Notes: generated by a model from the letters alone, not told the origin. 64,000 nt of DNA from DTU015 sp012837895 (GCA_050952085.1 JBMNKH010000003.1:310001-374000), one strand, 5' to 3'; positions 46,055 to 56,098 are shown, numbered from the stretch's first letter. Numbers and translations are program-made.

Positions 46055-47068
46055 ATGTCCAGATTGACCAAATCTCCTCAGTTAAGGTTCATCTTGTGGT
46101 TAGCGTTGTGGTTATCAGCTATGGCTTGCCTGGCAGTATACGTATCCGCTGGTTCGCCAAAACTGCACCTGTCTTCCCAAAACGCCATCCAAGAACTCTC
46201 GGGTAGTGAAGACCAAGTTGTTTTTGACTATGAGACAGAGAGCCTGAGGATAGTTGCTGTTAGCGGAGAACACGGCGAGCCCAAGCTCTACGCGGTTAAG
46301 AAGTGGATGGGGTTTTGGGTCTTGGATTACCCGTCAAAGCGAAATATTCAAGGGATTACTTATGGCGGCGATGACGCTTATGTCTACTTCCTTGACGCAA
46401 CGGGGAGTACGGTTTACCTCCAGATGCAGGGTGGAGATAAGATATACCCCTTGGAATCCCGATCGCTGCCGGCAGGTGATGCAGGCACAAACGGCAAATA
46501 CGCAATATCCGTATTCCGGATTGGCGGCTATGCCGGTAAGCCCGGAAACTATCAACTCGTCATGCAAGACACATCAGGCAAAACGATCAATTCAAAGACT
46601 GATGAACTTGATTTTGACTCTATTGCACTGTTCTATGGCACCGGCGATGAAGACAGCCTGCTGTTAGAATATTTGCCTGGCGACATCAGCAGGCTCGACG
46701 ACGACAGGGCCCGTTTGATCGATGTGTTCAAGCAAGCTATTTCCGGGAAAATCCCTACCGGACCGGTTGCTTTCGAAAGCACTAAGATGCCAGAGGTACA
46801 GAAGCACATCCATACATCCACGGCTCTGGGTACCTATTACAAAGTGGAAGGCAAGCACAAAATATACAGGTGGGATCACAAAGTAAACTATCATCTTGTA
46901 ATGAACGGCGAGTACCAAGGTGTTTTGCTCCGGCACGAGACCAACTACATGAACCACAATCTTTTCGAAGACGGGCTAAGCGCTATTAGTTCCTCATACA
47001 AAGTAGAACCGGGTCGTGAGCTAGACGAGCTCTTACGCATCTTTCACCTGTTCTTTCCCCAGGGTTAA
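46055..47068 (+). CDS. secreted or membrane-anchored protein of unknown function
   Basis: A 337-residue protein with an N-terminal hydrophobic segment (FILWLALWLSAMACLAVYVSAG) that is a signal peptide or anchor. There is a Cys in it, but no clean lipobox. The rest is beta-rich (for example AYVYFLDATGSTVYLQMQGG and YAISVFRIGGYAGKPGNY), so it may form a beta sandwich or propeller-like domain outside the cell. It stands alone, with a hairpin after the stop. No family recognised. Confidence 0.65.
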   Translation: MSRLTKSPQLRFILWLALWLSAMACLAVYVSAGSPKLHLSSQNAIQELSGSEDQVVFDYETESLRIVAVSGEHGEPKLYAVKKWMGFWVLDYPSKRNIQGITYGGDDAYVYFLDATGSTVYLQMQGGDKIYPLESRSLPAGDAGTNGKYAISVFRIGGYAGKPGNYQLVMQDTSGKTINSKTDELDFDSIALFYGTGDEDSLLLEYLPGDISRLDDDRARLIDVFKQAISGKIPTGPVAFESTKMPEVQKHIHTSTALGTYYKVEGKHKIYRWDHKVNYHLVMNGEYQGVLLRHETNYMNHNLFEDGLSAISSSYKVEPGRELDELLRIFHLFFPQG

Positions 47069-47101
47069 CCGGACATCCGACTCTTAACCGGGGGGGTACA
47101 G

Positions 47102-47125
47102 GCCGGGCTGGCATGGCAGCCCGGC
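47102..47125 (+). terminator. GC-rich hairpin
   Basis: GCCGGGCTG and CAGCCCGGC form a 9-bp perfect stem, 33 bp after the preceding stop. It lacks a T-tail, so it may be a weak or factor-aided terminator. The rest of the gap up to 47441 shows no gene or repeat. Confidence 0.5.
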
Positions 47126-47441
47126 GTAACCTATGTTCTAAGTCTCTATTTGACTAGGATGATATGATTAGCACCATTAGCACCGCTCCACCGGATGGCT
47201 CCTCATCCAAGTCGTAATCATGTGGCCGGTACCGATTTTTGCTCGCAAGAAGATCTTCGCGAGCTTGTTCACAGGATGAAGGATTGGTTGCGGTTATGGA
47301 GAAAGTGCTTGACTAAGGATGGCAGTTTGAGGCGTTGAGGCGGTGTGGGCTCCGGCTCCATGCTTCTCGAACCTACAGCTGAGTCGTCTGAGACAGACAA
47401 CAAAACAATGCTAACCGCGAATGAAAGGGTGGTGTGATCCT

Positions 47442-49424
47442 GTGGCCGGTTTGAACTTGCTCGAGGAGTTCTTGAAAGTCAAGTATCTGGGTAAATGGGA
47501 TTGGAGCCCCGACGGCAGATTCATTGCATACATATGGGACAATGGGGGAGTATACGAGCTTTGGCTGGTGGAACCGGGGCAATCCGGGCCTGTCAAGACC
47601 TTGCTCCTGGAGACAGGGGTTTCAGATTTTGAATGGCTGCGTGGGACAGACAAACTGTTCGCCGTAACTAGGAACGGCTTGCAGCTGATATGTGTTGCTC
47701 CTGATATACGGTCCAAACCCATCTTTGTTACCCGTCGCAGGTTTTCCGGGCTATCGTGTTCGCCGGACGGCAGTGCGCTGTTCTTTGTCTTAGAAGGCAG
47801 GGGATACGTATATGATGTCAACCTTGGAAGCATTCGTGAATTGGATTTCCGGGACAAGATTGTGCCTGCTTATGGAGGGAAAATAGCCCAGTGGTCGCCT
47901 TCTGGCAAGAAGTTTGCGTTTTCGTTCAGGGATAGTGACACTTACAGGCAGATCGGCGTTGTAGATCTGGAAGGCAGGCTGCTTTGGAAATCACACAGTC
48001 CTGCATCCCTGTCGGATTTCTGTTGGTTTGATGAGGATAGCCTGTATTTCGCCAAACCTTTGGATTTCGGAACCTCAGCAGACTTGATGCTCCTTTCGTT
48101 GTCAGATGAAAAGCCCAAACCTAGATTGCTCATGCACCTTGAAGGAACAGGCAAAGGGCCGCTGATTTCAACCAGATCTCTGCCTTCACCCGACAAGTCG
48201 AAAGTGCTTTTCTTGCTGGAAAATGACGGGCGGGCCCATTACTACGTACTGGATAGGAACACCGAAGAACTGAAACAAGTTACGTTCGGCCAATGCGAAG
48301 ATTTTGGAAACGCAGGGGATCAAGCTGTCTGGCTCAATGACTCATCAGGATTTCTGTATTCGTCTAATAAACAAGCGTTGGGGGAGAGGCACATATTCAA
48401 GCATTGCCTCAAGACCGGGACTGATACAAAAGTCATTGGCCTCGAGGGCACTAACTCCATGGCAAAACTGTCCAGCAAGGGCAAGATTTGCTTTGTCCAC
48501 TGCGACCAATACCGCAACATGGACATTTGGGTTGCCAATCCAGACGGTCAAAACCCAGTCCAAGTTACTTTCTCCATGCCTGAAGCTTTGACTCCCGAGA
48601 AACAGTTCGTTTCTGAAGAAGTGTCTTTCGAAAGCGCCGGGGGATTAACCATATACGGCTACCTCATGAAACCGAAAAACATCGCCGAAGGTACGAAAAT
48701 CCCAGCCCTGGTCTGGGTTCATGGCGGGCCGGTAAGGCAGATGCGCCCGGGCTGGCATCCCCTTCGAACATACGCGCTGTTCCATGGGCTCAATCAATAC
48801 CTGGTTCACCGGGGATATGCTGTGCTTTCAGTGAATTTCCGCGGCGGCATAGGCTACGGGCGGGATTTTCGTAACGCATTGTTCCATAAGATGGGCGTCG
48901 ATGATGTTGCTGATGTGGTAAACGCCGCCAAGTACTTGAAATCCCTGCCTTACGTTGATCCTGACAGGGTAGGGGTATGGGGGATAAGTTACGGAGGTTA
49001 CATGACTTTGCACAGCCTCACCCAGTACCCTGACGTGTTCAAAGCCGGAGTGAATATCGCCGGGATTTGGGATTTTATCCAGTGGACCAAGTGGGCTGAC
49101 GGGCATTACGGCAAGGGTGCCGGCTTGTTCAAGGCATACTTGGGCGGCGAACCGGAAGACTCCCCTAAACTGTATGCTCAAGCGTCTCCGGTTACTTTCG
49201 TAGACAACATGATCAGACCTTTGTTGAACTTGCATGGAACTGCAGATGCCAACGTGGATTTTGAGCAGCTTGACAGGATAGCTAAAGACTGTGTCGAGCA
49301 CGGCAAGTGTCATGAAAATGTGTATTATCCAGGTGAAGCTCACACCTTCGCCAAGAAGGCCACGTGGCTTGATGCCATGCACAGGATTGAAAGGTTCCTG
49401 GATCAGCATCTCAAGAAGGCATAA
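47442..49424 (+). CDS. S9 family (prolyl oligopeptidase / acylaminoacyl) peptidase
   Basis: A 660-residue serine peptidase. GTG 47442 is preferred because GGGTGGTG stands eight bases upstream; the ATG at 47421 has no site. The N-terminal ~400 residues are a seven-bladed propeller with repeated WSPDGRFIA, WSPSGKKFAF and similar strands. The C-terminal alpha/beta-hydrolase has the nucleophile elbow WGISYGGYMT, the Asp in GTADANVDF and the His in GEAHTFAKK. It is cytoplasmic (no signal peptide). It cleaves short peptides, probably after Pro or acyl-blocked residues. Confidence 0.9.
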   Translation: MAGLNLLEEFLKVKYLGKWDWSPDGRFIAYIWDNGGVYELWLVEPGQSGPVKTLLLETGVSDFEWLRGTDKLFAVTRNGLQLICVAPDIRSKPIFVTRRRFSGLSCSPDGSALFFVLEGRGYVYDVNLGSIRELDFRDKIVPAYGGKIAQWSPSGKKFAFSFRDSDTYRQIGVVDLEGRLLWKSHSPASLSDFCWFDEDSLYFAKPLDFGTSADLMLLSLSDEKPKPRLLMHLEGTGKGPLISTRSLPSPDKSKVLFLLENDGRAHYYVLDRNTEELKQVTFGQCEDFGNAGDQAVWLNDSSGFLYSSNKQALGERHIFKHCLKTGTDTKVIGLEGTNSMAKLSSKGKICFVHCDQYRNMDIWVANPDGQNPVQVTFSMPEALTPEKQFVSEEVSFESAGGLTIYGYLMKPKNIAEGTKIPALVWVHGGPVRQMRPGWHPLRTYALFHGLNQYLVHRGYAVLSVNFRGGIGYGRDFRNALFHKMGVDDVADVVNAAKYLKSLPYVDPDRVGVWGISYGGYMTLHSLTQYPDVFKAGVNIAGIWDFIQWTKWADGHYGKGAGLFKAYLGGEPEDSPKLYAQASPVTFVDNMIRPLLNLHGTADANVDFEQLDRIAKDCVEHGKCHENVYYPGEAHTFAKKATWLDAMHRIERFLDQHLKKA

Positions 49425-49620
49425 GAGGGCAAAGGATACTTGAGGAGACTTGGGCAGCTATACATGTTGCAAGGGTAAGAGTCAAGGCGGTGAGAGCAAG
49501 GTATTGCGAGTTCCTGGAACTGCTGCATCTAGTGGGCGACATGAAGCATAAATAACCAAGGTGTTGGTCCCCGCACCTATCCTGCGGTTTGTTTGTAAGA
49601 GAGGTTAGGAGGCGTGTCAT

Positions 49621-50811
49621 TTGCTCAACAAAGAACGGACAGATTTTGTGACAAGTCTCTGCCAGAGGATGGTCCGATGCCCGAGTTTGTCAGGACAGGA
49701 AGGTGAGCTTGCACAGCTGGTCCGGCAAACCATGGAGGCTTTGGATTACGACGAGATCGGCACAGACAGGTACGGGAACGCAATAGGTGCGATTCATTTG
49801 GACAGGCCAGGCAGGACGATTCTACTTGAAGGCCACATGGACCATGTGGAACCCGGCGATTTGTCTCAATGGACAGTTGACCCCTACGGGGGCACTATAA
49901 GAGACGGTAAGATCTACGGACGTGGGTCCTCTGATATGAAAGGCAGTCTGGCGGCTATGATTGCGGCAGCTGCCTACCTCAAAGCAGATAGGCAAAATGA
50001 GCTAAGCGGAAACATAATCGTGGCGGCTACTGTTCATGAAGAATGCTTTGAAGGGGTGGCCAGTCAGGAAATAGGAGAGAGCTACAAACCCGATTATGTT
50101 GTAATAGGCGAAGCTTCTTCTCTTGACCTCAAGCGGGGCCAGCGGGGCCGGGCAGAAGTGGTAATTGAGACTTACGGCAGGTCAACCCACTCGTCCAACC
50201 CGGAAAAGGGGATAAATGCTGTAAAGCAGATGATTAAGTTTCTGTCAAGGATTGAAGAACGGTACACACCGCCCCATGATGCAATCTTAGGGGACGGGAT
50301 TTTGGAACTCACAGACATCATTTCCTCCCCATACCCCGGGGCCAGCATTGTGCCTGACAGGTGCAGGGTTACGTTTGACAGGAGGCTGCTTGTAGGGGAG
50401 ACCCAAGAGGATGATGTTCTAGAGGTTTTCCGGGAAATCATCGAAGAATTGAGAAGTAGCGACCCTAGTTTCCAGGCTAGCGCTTTTATCTCCACTGGGG
50501 AAGCAGAATGCTACACAGGCGAAACCATCAAAGCACTGAGGTTTGCGCCCGGATGGTTGCTGGATGACGATCACCCATACGTAACAAAGGCTCTGGCTGC
50601 GCTTGAAAGAGTCGGGCTGTCGCCACGACTTTCACATTATGCGTTTTGCACAAACGGAAGCTATTACGCAGGCAAAGCGGGTATACCCACTATCGGCTTT
50701 GGCGCCTCTCATGAGCATCTTGCCCATGTGATTGATGAGTACGTGGAGATTGAACAGTTGATTTCGGCGTGTAAAGGCTACTACGCAATTTGCGAAGCGA
50801 TTTTGGCTTGA
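49621..50811 (+). CDS. M20 family peptidase (ArgE/DapE/YgeY group)
   Basis: A 396-residue two-zinc amidohydrolase. Metal-binding motifs are GHMDHVEPGD, GRGSSDMKGS (bridging Asp), and HEECFEG (catalytic Glu pair). The lid domain follows (around RSTHSSNPEKG). A late FGASHEHLAHVIDEYV carries the last His ligand. Start TTG 49621 is accepted because AGGAGG lies eight bases upstream. The length and the HEECFEG segment fit the YgeY/acetylornithine-deacetylase-like branch. It hydrolyses small N-acyl amino acids or dipeptides. The next gene begins 45 bp downstream, perhaps in one operon. Confidence 0.85.
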   Translation: MLNKERTDFVTSLCQRMVRCPSLSGQEGELAQLVRQTMEALDYDEIGTDRYGNAIGAIHLDRPGRTILLEGHMDHVEPGDLSQWTVDPYGGTIRDGKIYGRGSSDMKGSLAAMIAAAAYLKADRQNELSGNIIVAATVHEECFEGVASQEIGESYKPDYVVIGEASSLDLKRGQRGRAEVVIETYGRSTHSSNPEKGINAVKQMIKFLSRIEERYTPPHDAILGDGILELTDIISSPYPGASIVPDRCRVTFDRRLLVGETQEDDVLEVFREIIEELRSSDPSFQASAFISTGEAECYTGETIKALRFAPGWLLDDDHPYVTKALAALERVGLSPRLSHYAFCTNGSYYAGKAGIPTIGFGASHEHLAHVIDEYVEIEQLISACKGYYAICEAILA

Positions 50812-50856
50812 GGCTTATGTGCCTATTGTCTTGTGAGTATTCCGGAGGTGAAGTAA

Positions 50857-52104
50857 ATGGCTTTAGTGATAAAGAACGTAACGGTGTTCGACGGCACAGG
50901 CAAACCGCCATGGGGGCCTGCGAGTGTGTTCATAGAAGGTGATAAGATCGAAAATGTTGGGCCGTCTAATGAAGTGCCCGCACCGGAGAACCTTGAATCA
51001 GCCGGGAAGGTTATAGACGGTGCAGGAATGTTCTTGATGCCCGGAATTGTGGACTGTCACGTTCATATCACGGGCACCGGCAATCCTGACCGGTTGAAAC
51101 AGATGAAGCAAGGTATCCCTTACACTGCCATACTTGCAACCATCAATGCGAAAAATACGTTGGAAGCGGGTATTACAGCCGTGCGCGATGCTGGTGCTGC
51201 ATTCTTGATAGATGTAGGGCTCAAACGGGCCATCCAAGAAGGACTTGTTCCAGGCCCGAGACTCCAGGTGGCATGTAGAGGCTTGTCTATCACCGGAGGC
51301 CATGGGGATAGCCGCAACGGGTGGCCACCTGAAATCGAGTTCAAGGGGCGTTATGTTGTGGATAGCCCCGATGAGGCGAGGAGGGCAGCCCGGGAGCAGC
51401 TCAGGGACGGTGCAGACCATCTCAAACTTCATGCAACAGGCGGAGTCATGTCAGAAGGCGACGTTCCCACAGCCAGGGGCTTGACCATCGAGGAGATGCG
51501 GGCAGCTATCGAAGAAGCCCACAACGTAGGGAAGAAGACTATGGCTCATGCCCAAGGCTCAGTAGGAATTAAGAACGCGATTCTGGCCGGCATATCATCC
51601 ATTGAACACGGGTTTTACCTGACAGATGAGATTATCGAGCTGATGCTTAAGCGTGATGTATTCCTTGTTCCCACGCTAAGTGCGGTACACCACATAGTTG
51701 AACAGGGCACAGAGGCAGGAATCCCGGAGTACGGTGTTTCCAAGGCAAGAGAAGCCCAAGAAGCCCATATCAAGAGTTTCTATAACGCATACAAGGCGGG
51801 AGTCAAAATCGCCATGGGCACTGATTCCGCAACTCCTTTTAACTACCACGGTAACAATGCTTTGGAGTTGGAGCTTATGGTCAATGCAGGTATGCAACCT
51901 ATTGACGCACTGGTTGCGGCAACGAGCCGTGGCGCCGAACTGATGGGCTGGGGCGACAAGATGGGGCAGGTCAAACCTGACTTCTGGGCAGACCTGATTT
52001 TGGTCAGTGGCAACCCTGTTGAGGATGTAAGGGTGCTCCAGAATAAGCAGAACATCAAGGTGGTTCTAAAAGGCGGCGAAGTGGTAGTTGATAGGAGGAG
52101 ATAG
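50857..52104 (+). CDS. metal-dependent amidohydrolase (prolidase-like)
   Basis: A 415-residue TIM-barrel hydrolase. The first metal pair is in DCHVHI, the Lys bridge in DHLKLHATGG (usually carboxylated), further His in MAHAQG and EHGFY, and the catalytic Asp in MGTDSATPF. N-terminal beta sandwich strands (VFDGTG) flank the barrel. This pattern is that of Xaa-Pro/Xaa-Arg dipeptidases and imidazolonepropionase-like enzymes. ATG 50857 follows CGGAGGTGA. With the M20 gene before it, it suggests peptide and amide use. Confidence 0.85.
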   Translation: MALVIKNVTVFDGTGKPPWGPASVFIEGDKIENVGPSNEVPAPENLESAGKVIDGAGMFLMPGIVDCHVHITGTGNPDRLKQMKQGIPYTAILATINAKNTLEAGITAVRDAGAAFLIDVGLKRAIQEGLVPGPRLQVACRGLSITGGHGDSRNGWPPEIEFKGRYVVDSPDEARRAAREQLRDGADHLKLHATGGVMSEGDVPTARGLTIEEMRAAIEEAHNVGKKTMAHAQGSVGIKNAILAGISSIEHGFYLTDEIIELMLKRDVFLVPTLSAVHHIVEQGTEAGIPEYGVSKAREAQEAHIKSFYNAYKAGVKIAMGTDSATPFNYHGNNALELELMVNAGMQPIDALVAATSRGAELMGWGDKMGQVKPDFWADLILVSGNPVEDVRVLQNKQNIKVVLKGGEVVVDRRR

Positions 52105-52148
52105 AGGCAAGGCTTCTATTCGTTAGTTGGTACTCATACTTGCCAGTT

Positions 52149-52203
52149 GGACCCCGTTGTCGAACACGTACCCAAGAGCTGAACGCGATGATCGCGCGGG
52201 GTC
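52149..52203 (+). terminator. long-stem hairpin after amidohydrolase
   Basis: GGACCCCG and CGGGGTCC form an 8-bp perfect outer stem, with an inner CGCGATGATCGCG palindrome. The downstream part is only moderately T-rich. Likely a terminator; weak. Confidence 0.4.
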
Positions 52204-52211
52204 CGGCTTGC

Positions 52212-52505
52212 TTATGGACTCCTTGCTGTTTCTAGTGTATGTCTTGTCGAACTCCCGTAAGATATCTGGGTTATAAAACTTTTGTGTTGAACTGTTTGGA
52301 TTGAGCGGATTGCATTTGCGGGAGTATTTGATATATCGTCGTCATTATCAAGTAACCATTTTGCTTTCACGAGGAGTTCCCAGGCATTGATGGCCAGAAT
52401 TGTGAAGGATTCTGCCCGGTATCTGAAAGTCGGTTTGTTGTATACTTCAAGGGCAGATACCATGGCCGCGATCGCACGTTCAAGAAGGTTTTCCCGATGA
52501 GTCAT
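52212..52505 (-). pseudogene. DUF3644-like N-terminal fragment
   Basis: About 60 residues match the start of DUF3644 proteins: MTHRENLLERAIAAMVSALE, then NKPTFRYRAESFTILAINAW and ELLVKAKWLL. The usual protein exceeds 300 residues; here the frame drifts into a tail that looks unrelated. DUF3644 genes often occur in defence islands, so this is a relic of one. A Type II restriction system follows on the same strand. Confidence 0.6.
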
Positions 52506-52757
52506 TGTCTATGGCCCCCCCTAGAGTTTTTCACCGTGAATAGCCGACACTCGTGTGTTTGTTAACCCCGCAGAAGTTGTTGTCTTGTAGTTGGCTTGCG
52601 CGAAAACGTTCAAATATCTGTCACTTTCGCTCTTGGACTTTACCCGATGGTTGCGGGACGTCAGTGGATTATTACTCGGATCTCTAGGCACTCATTACTC
52701 ATCCAAATGAAAAATATCCGTTTGCCGGGTTCATTCGACAAGGTCCTCTTTTTCGCT

Positions 52758-53030
52758 TCAAATGTTTACAAAGGAGGATTTCCAAACTAAGCGAACTCTT
52801 GCAGGCAGCCCATAGCCAAACGGTACAACAGACAAATCCAGGATACTCCTCTGCCAAACGATCAAAGATTCGGCGGGCCGTTTAGCGCTGTTTCTTTTGA
52901 AAAAGCTTGTCCTCTTCGAACCAGCATCAATGTCTTTCTTGTAAGGATCCAGTTTGGAACGGCGAGCTTTTTGTACCTTAGGCATTAGGTTAAGGTCGTC
53001 TTGACATATGTACTCTCTCACGGTCTTCAC
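52758..53030 (-). pseudogene. IS21-type IstA transposase fragment
   Basis: The first ~45 residues look like the region between the helix-turn-helix and the DDE core of IstA: QDDLNLMPKVQKARRSKLDPYKKDI. The rest is out of frame (RPAESLIVWQRS and onward). No catalytic triad remains. It may be the lost partner of the IS21-end-like repeats at 6.7 kb, though they are far apart. Confidence 0.45.
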
Positions 53031-53358
53031 ATCAAAGTCAGGAGCAGCCTCCGATCTCTCCCCTCATAGTTACGTTCAACTACAAGGGTAAGGTGGTCTG
53101 GGGACGCGTTGCAATGACCCTTTGCAGCAACAAGGAATTTACTCTGCAACTTCAGCTAATCCTATCCTGTAATTTCCTCCATATTAATTCTGCAACAAAT
53201 ATTCATGCAGGTAGGACACGTTCGGGAGGAGTGAGATCTGGCTTCTCCCTCATGTTCACTTGAGAGTATCATCCGAACAGTGGATCTTGGAGAAAAGCTG
53301 TTGTACGATACTGCAAGAGGTCTCTGTCAATTCCGCCATACAACAATGGAACGTTAGT
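53031..53358. other. intergenic stretch
   Basis: No gene, RNA or clear repeat seen. It lies between the IstA relic and the end of the restriction endonuclease gene. Confidence 0.35.
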
Positions 53359-54396
53359 TCACAGTGTCTCAAGAAAAGACACTGCTCGCCATGGAAAATC
53401 CTTATACAACTTGGCTTCAGGATTACCACAGAATCTTCCATGGGACCATCTGATTTCTGCATGAAATTTGTAACTTCTGTCTTGCCTCGTAGAGTTTTCC
53501 CGTATAGTTAGTATGAAATCAACAACACTCTGTTTCTTGCTGAGATTGGGAGTTGCAACAAGACTTACAAATTGATGGTGCTGCTTCCATTCAGTAATGC
53601 TTGGTATTACTTGGGAAAGTGGCCCATCCCAATCCAAACTTACCAATAGATAGGGCGATGAATCGAGTCTAAAGAAGATCTTAATTATGCTATCGACCAG
53701 TGCACTTCGGCTTGCTGAGCAAAAAGCCCTTTCAAAATTGGTGTTGAACATGTTACTAGATATTTCAGCCACCTTATGACACATTTCCAAATATTTGTGG
53801 GAAAATGATTCTTGGGTTTCACGAGAAGAGTTGGCTATATGGTCACGTAGTATTTGTCTATGTGTCGAGGTTGCACTTCCCTCGAATGTCTCTACATCGT
53901 CCGGTAAGGAGGGAAGGTACCTTGAAGCAATCTTATATAAGTCGTTCAGTTCCTTAGGAACAAGTTTCAAGAACCAGTTTTCTGAGTGAGCGGCCATGAG
54001 TTGGCCTGAAGGAATCTGCTCAAATAGATTGGTAGGTGACAAATTGTATATAACATTACTTTTCCCTTTAACGCTCACTGATGTCCCTGCGACAACAAGG
54101 TCTTTAGAGGCGGAAACAGTACTAGATTGCCTGAGCCCACCAGTCCAACTTACATTGCTCACCGAGTTAAATGGCTCATAGTTTGCCCTCAAATGCTTAC
54201 CTTGAGCCCACAAAGATGAATACAAGGAATGGTTAGATGGGGAAACATATTCTCGTTGAACATCGATCAACGTCTTTTCATCAACAGTGTTGTTGAAAAG
54301 GAAAGGCAATTCGTCTGAGAGAATACTCAAGACATCATGCTCTAGAATCCCGCAAGCGACAGACAGCTCGGTTGTCTTTGTCTTTATGGTTGCCAT
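53359..54396 (-). CDS. putative Type II restriction endonuclease
   Basis: A 345-residue protein starting directly after the methyltransferase stop (ATG 54394-54396, stop 54397-54399), as in coupled restriction-modification pairs. The N-terminus is Ser/Thr-rich and beta-like. Near the C-terminus FHAEIRWSHGRFCGNPEAKLYKDF follows an SLDWDGPLSQ strand. The Asp and Glu there could be part of a PD-(D/E)xK-type centre, but this is inference. Position and size carry most of the weight. If so, it cuts DNA lacking the partner's methylation. Recognition site unknown. Confidence 0.6.
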   Translation of the reverse strand: MATIKTKTTELSVACGILEHDVLSILSDELPFLFNNTVDEKTLIDVQREYVSPSNHSLYSSLWAQGKHLRANYEPFNSVSNVSWTGGLRQSSTVSASKDLVVAGTSVSVKGKSNVIYNLSPTNLFEQIPSGQLMAAHSENWFLKLVPKELNDLYKIASRYLPSLPDDVETFEGSATSTHRQILRDHIANSSRETQESFSHKYLEMCHKVAEISSNMFNTNFERAFCSASRSALVDSIIKIFFRLDSSPYLLVSLDWDGPLSQVIPSITEWKQHHQFVSLVATPNLSKKQSVVDFILTIRENSTRQDRSYKFHAEIRWSHGRFCGNPEAKLYKDFPWRAVSFLETL

Positions 54397-55302
54397 CTAA
54401 TCGACTCCTCGTAGTCTTTCAAGACTCTTGTCACAGTATTCCTTAACGATGTCGTATCCTACATAATGCCTCTTTAGTTTCTTGGCGGCTACACACGTTG
54501 TGCCCGAGCCAACGAAAGGATCAAGCACTATATCATTAACATATGAAAACAACTTGATAACCCTCGAAGCAAGTTCTACAGAGAATGGTGCTGGATGTCC
54601 AACCCTCTTAGCTGACTCTGGAGCCACTTGCCATATGGAAAGGGTAGACTCCATGAATTCCTCTCTTGATATATCGGATTCACCTCTATCGGGTCTAGAA
54701 AAGCTATCCTTAACGAAAACAAGAAGATACTCATGGAGGTCTCTAAGTCTTGGAGATCTCGCCGACATCCAGCTTCCCCAAGCGCATGAGCCACCTGCTC
54801 CTTTAGCTTTTTGCCAAATAATCTCTCCCGCAGGAAGAAATCCTAAGTGCGTGTGAATCATGTAGAAGTAAGCATGTAAAGGGATATATGGCTTTCTACC
54901 AAGATTTGCAATGTTGATAATGTACCTTCCGCCTGGTACTAAGGTCCTATAAACCTCGGCTCCTACGTTCATGATGAGTTCCAAGTATTTTATTAGGTCC
55001 ATGTCGTTGTCATACGTTTTCCCAACATTGTATGGAGGCGAAGTAAACGCGAGATGTATGCTATTGTCTGGTACATGAAACATGTCTTCAGAAGTGTGAC
55101 AGTAGACTTGATCATACCAGATATCATTGGCTGATCTTGCAGGCATTTTTCTTGATCTCAATTTATCCGAATTCGTAGAAAGCATTTTCCCAACATGGCT
55201 CAGAGATGGAATTCCAGCATTAAACATATTTCTACTGTAAAAGTCCGATGAATCGTGTCCTTCTCGCTTCGATACCCCAAAAGACGATGTCTTAGTTGAC
55301 AT
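54397..55302 (-). CDS. beta-class DNA methyltransferase (N4-cytosine or N6-adenine)
   Basis: A 301-residue enzyme starting at ATG 55302 behind AAGGAGGTC. The ATG at 55320 lacks a site. The catalytic motif IV TSPPYNVGK comes first (near residue 85) and the AdoMet motif FVGSGTTCVAAKKL comes late (near residue 275), followed by HYVGYDI. This order is the beta class, used by Type II enzymes that make N4-methylcytosine or N6-methyladenine. It is upstream of and coupled to the putative endonuclease. It is separate from the phosphorothioation system but adds a second modification-based defence to the region. Confidence 0.85.
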   Translation of the reverse strand: MSTKTSSFGVSKREGHDSSDFYSRNMFNAGIPSLSHVGKMLSTNSDKLRSRKMPARSANDIWYDQVYCHTSEDMFHVPDNSIHLAFTSPPYNVGKTYDNDMDLIKYLELIMNVGAEVYRTLVPGGRYIINIANLGRKPYIPLHAYFYMIHTHLGFLPAGEIIWQKAKGAGGSCAWGSWMSARSPRLRDLHEYLLVFVKDSFSRPDRGESDISREEFMESTLSIWQVAPESAKRVGHPAPFSVELASRVIKLFSYVNDIVLDPFVGSGTTCVAAKKLKRHYVGYDIVKEYCDKSLERLRGVD

Positions 55303-55496
55303 TTTGACCTCCTTTTCCACTTTAGCGCCCGTTAGATATCTTCAATTTCGGTTGACAGATTTCCTCCAAAACATTGTACATGTACACTCTAACTACTGCA
55401 CCCTAGCCCTATTTTTCATTAAGAAAATGAGGTACCAAGAAGAGAATCTGCAAGGCATTTTCGAGGTAGCGGCAAAATACCAGATTCCCTGAGTCT

Positions 55497-55660
55497 GATC
55501 GCGGGTTTGCTGCTATTCCAACCGGCAATCTTGGTGTGGTCGGCGATGCCATTGCGATGCTGACGCCCAAGGTTGGAGGATTATCGCAATAATCAGCGCA
55601 ATTGCCGTACTCATAGTTCTCTCGGTTATCGGCGGCATTCCGGCTCTAGAGAAGCGGTAG
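55497..55660 (+). pseudogene. end of a membrane protein gene, decayed
   Basis: One frame reads RGFAAIPTGNLGVVGDAIAM, then MLTPKVGG and a stop. After a frame shift, RIIAIISAIAVLIVLSVIGG and IPALEKR end in TAG. This is consistent with the last helix and basic tail of a membrane protein. Too short to name. Confidence 0.3.
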
Positions 55661-56021
55661 AGATACAATAACCGTCATTAGGCCCCTGATCTTAAGGTTG
55701 ATAGCCATTTATTCGGATACGCCAATGGGAAGGCCATATCTGAAGATGTGTGCTTAGACCATAATGTGCATTAGGGTTGAGCTTACCCACAAACGGCACA
55801 AATGCTAGAACCGATGAAGAGAACAGCCCAATCCATAACCTTACCTTGTAAGTTGATTAGGCAGCGAAGCGACACTACGACAGTGAGGTTTCGCCCTTCT
55901 TAGTAGATCTTGCCAAGAAATATGCCGACAAGGAAAGGTATGATGGTCCTTGCAGTTACGACCACATATGTTACCCACGGTAGGGGGAGCAGCGATTGCA
56001 GAAAGCCCTGATCATATAAAA
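55661..56021. other. intergenic stretch before tRNA-Pro
   Basis: No firm gene. On the minus strand a short hydrophobic frame ending at 55900 (VTYVVVTARTIIPFLVGIFL) follows the tRNA; its upstream part is simply the tRNA read as protein. It could be a small membrane peptide but has no clear start. Confidence 0.3.
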
Positions 56022-56098
56022 TGGTCGGGCTGACAGGATTTGAACCTGCGACCTCTTGAACCCCATTCAAGCGCGCTCCCAAACTGCGCCACAGCCCG
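56022..56098 (-). tRNA. tRNA-Pro (anticodon GGG)
   Basis: A complete 77-nt cloverleaf on the minus strand with encoded CCA. The acceptor arms CGGGCTG and CAGCCCG pair over 7 bp. The anticodon stem CTTGA/TCAAG encloses ATGGGGT, giving anticodon GGG and a G at position 37, as in proline tRNAs. The T-arm GCAGG-TTCAAAT-CCTGT is normal. The IS-end relic and the 53-bp array begin about 65 bp and 210 bp beyond its 5' end, so the tRNA may have served as an integration landmark. Confidence 0.95.

Noticed and set aside
53256..53511. Short frames at the 3' end of the endonuclease gene
   Set aside because: They are shadows in other frames of the minus-strand gene or of non-coding sequence.
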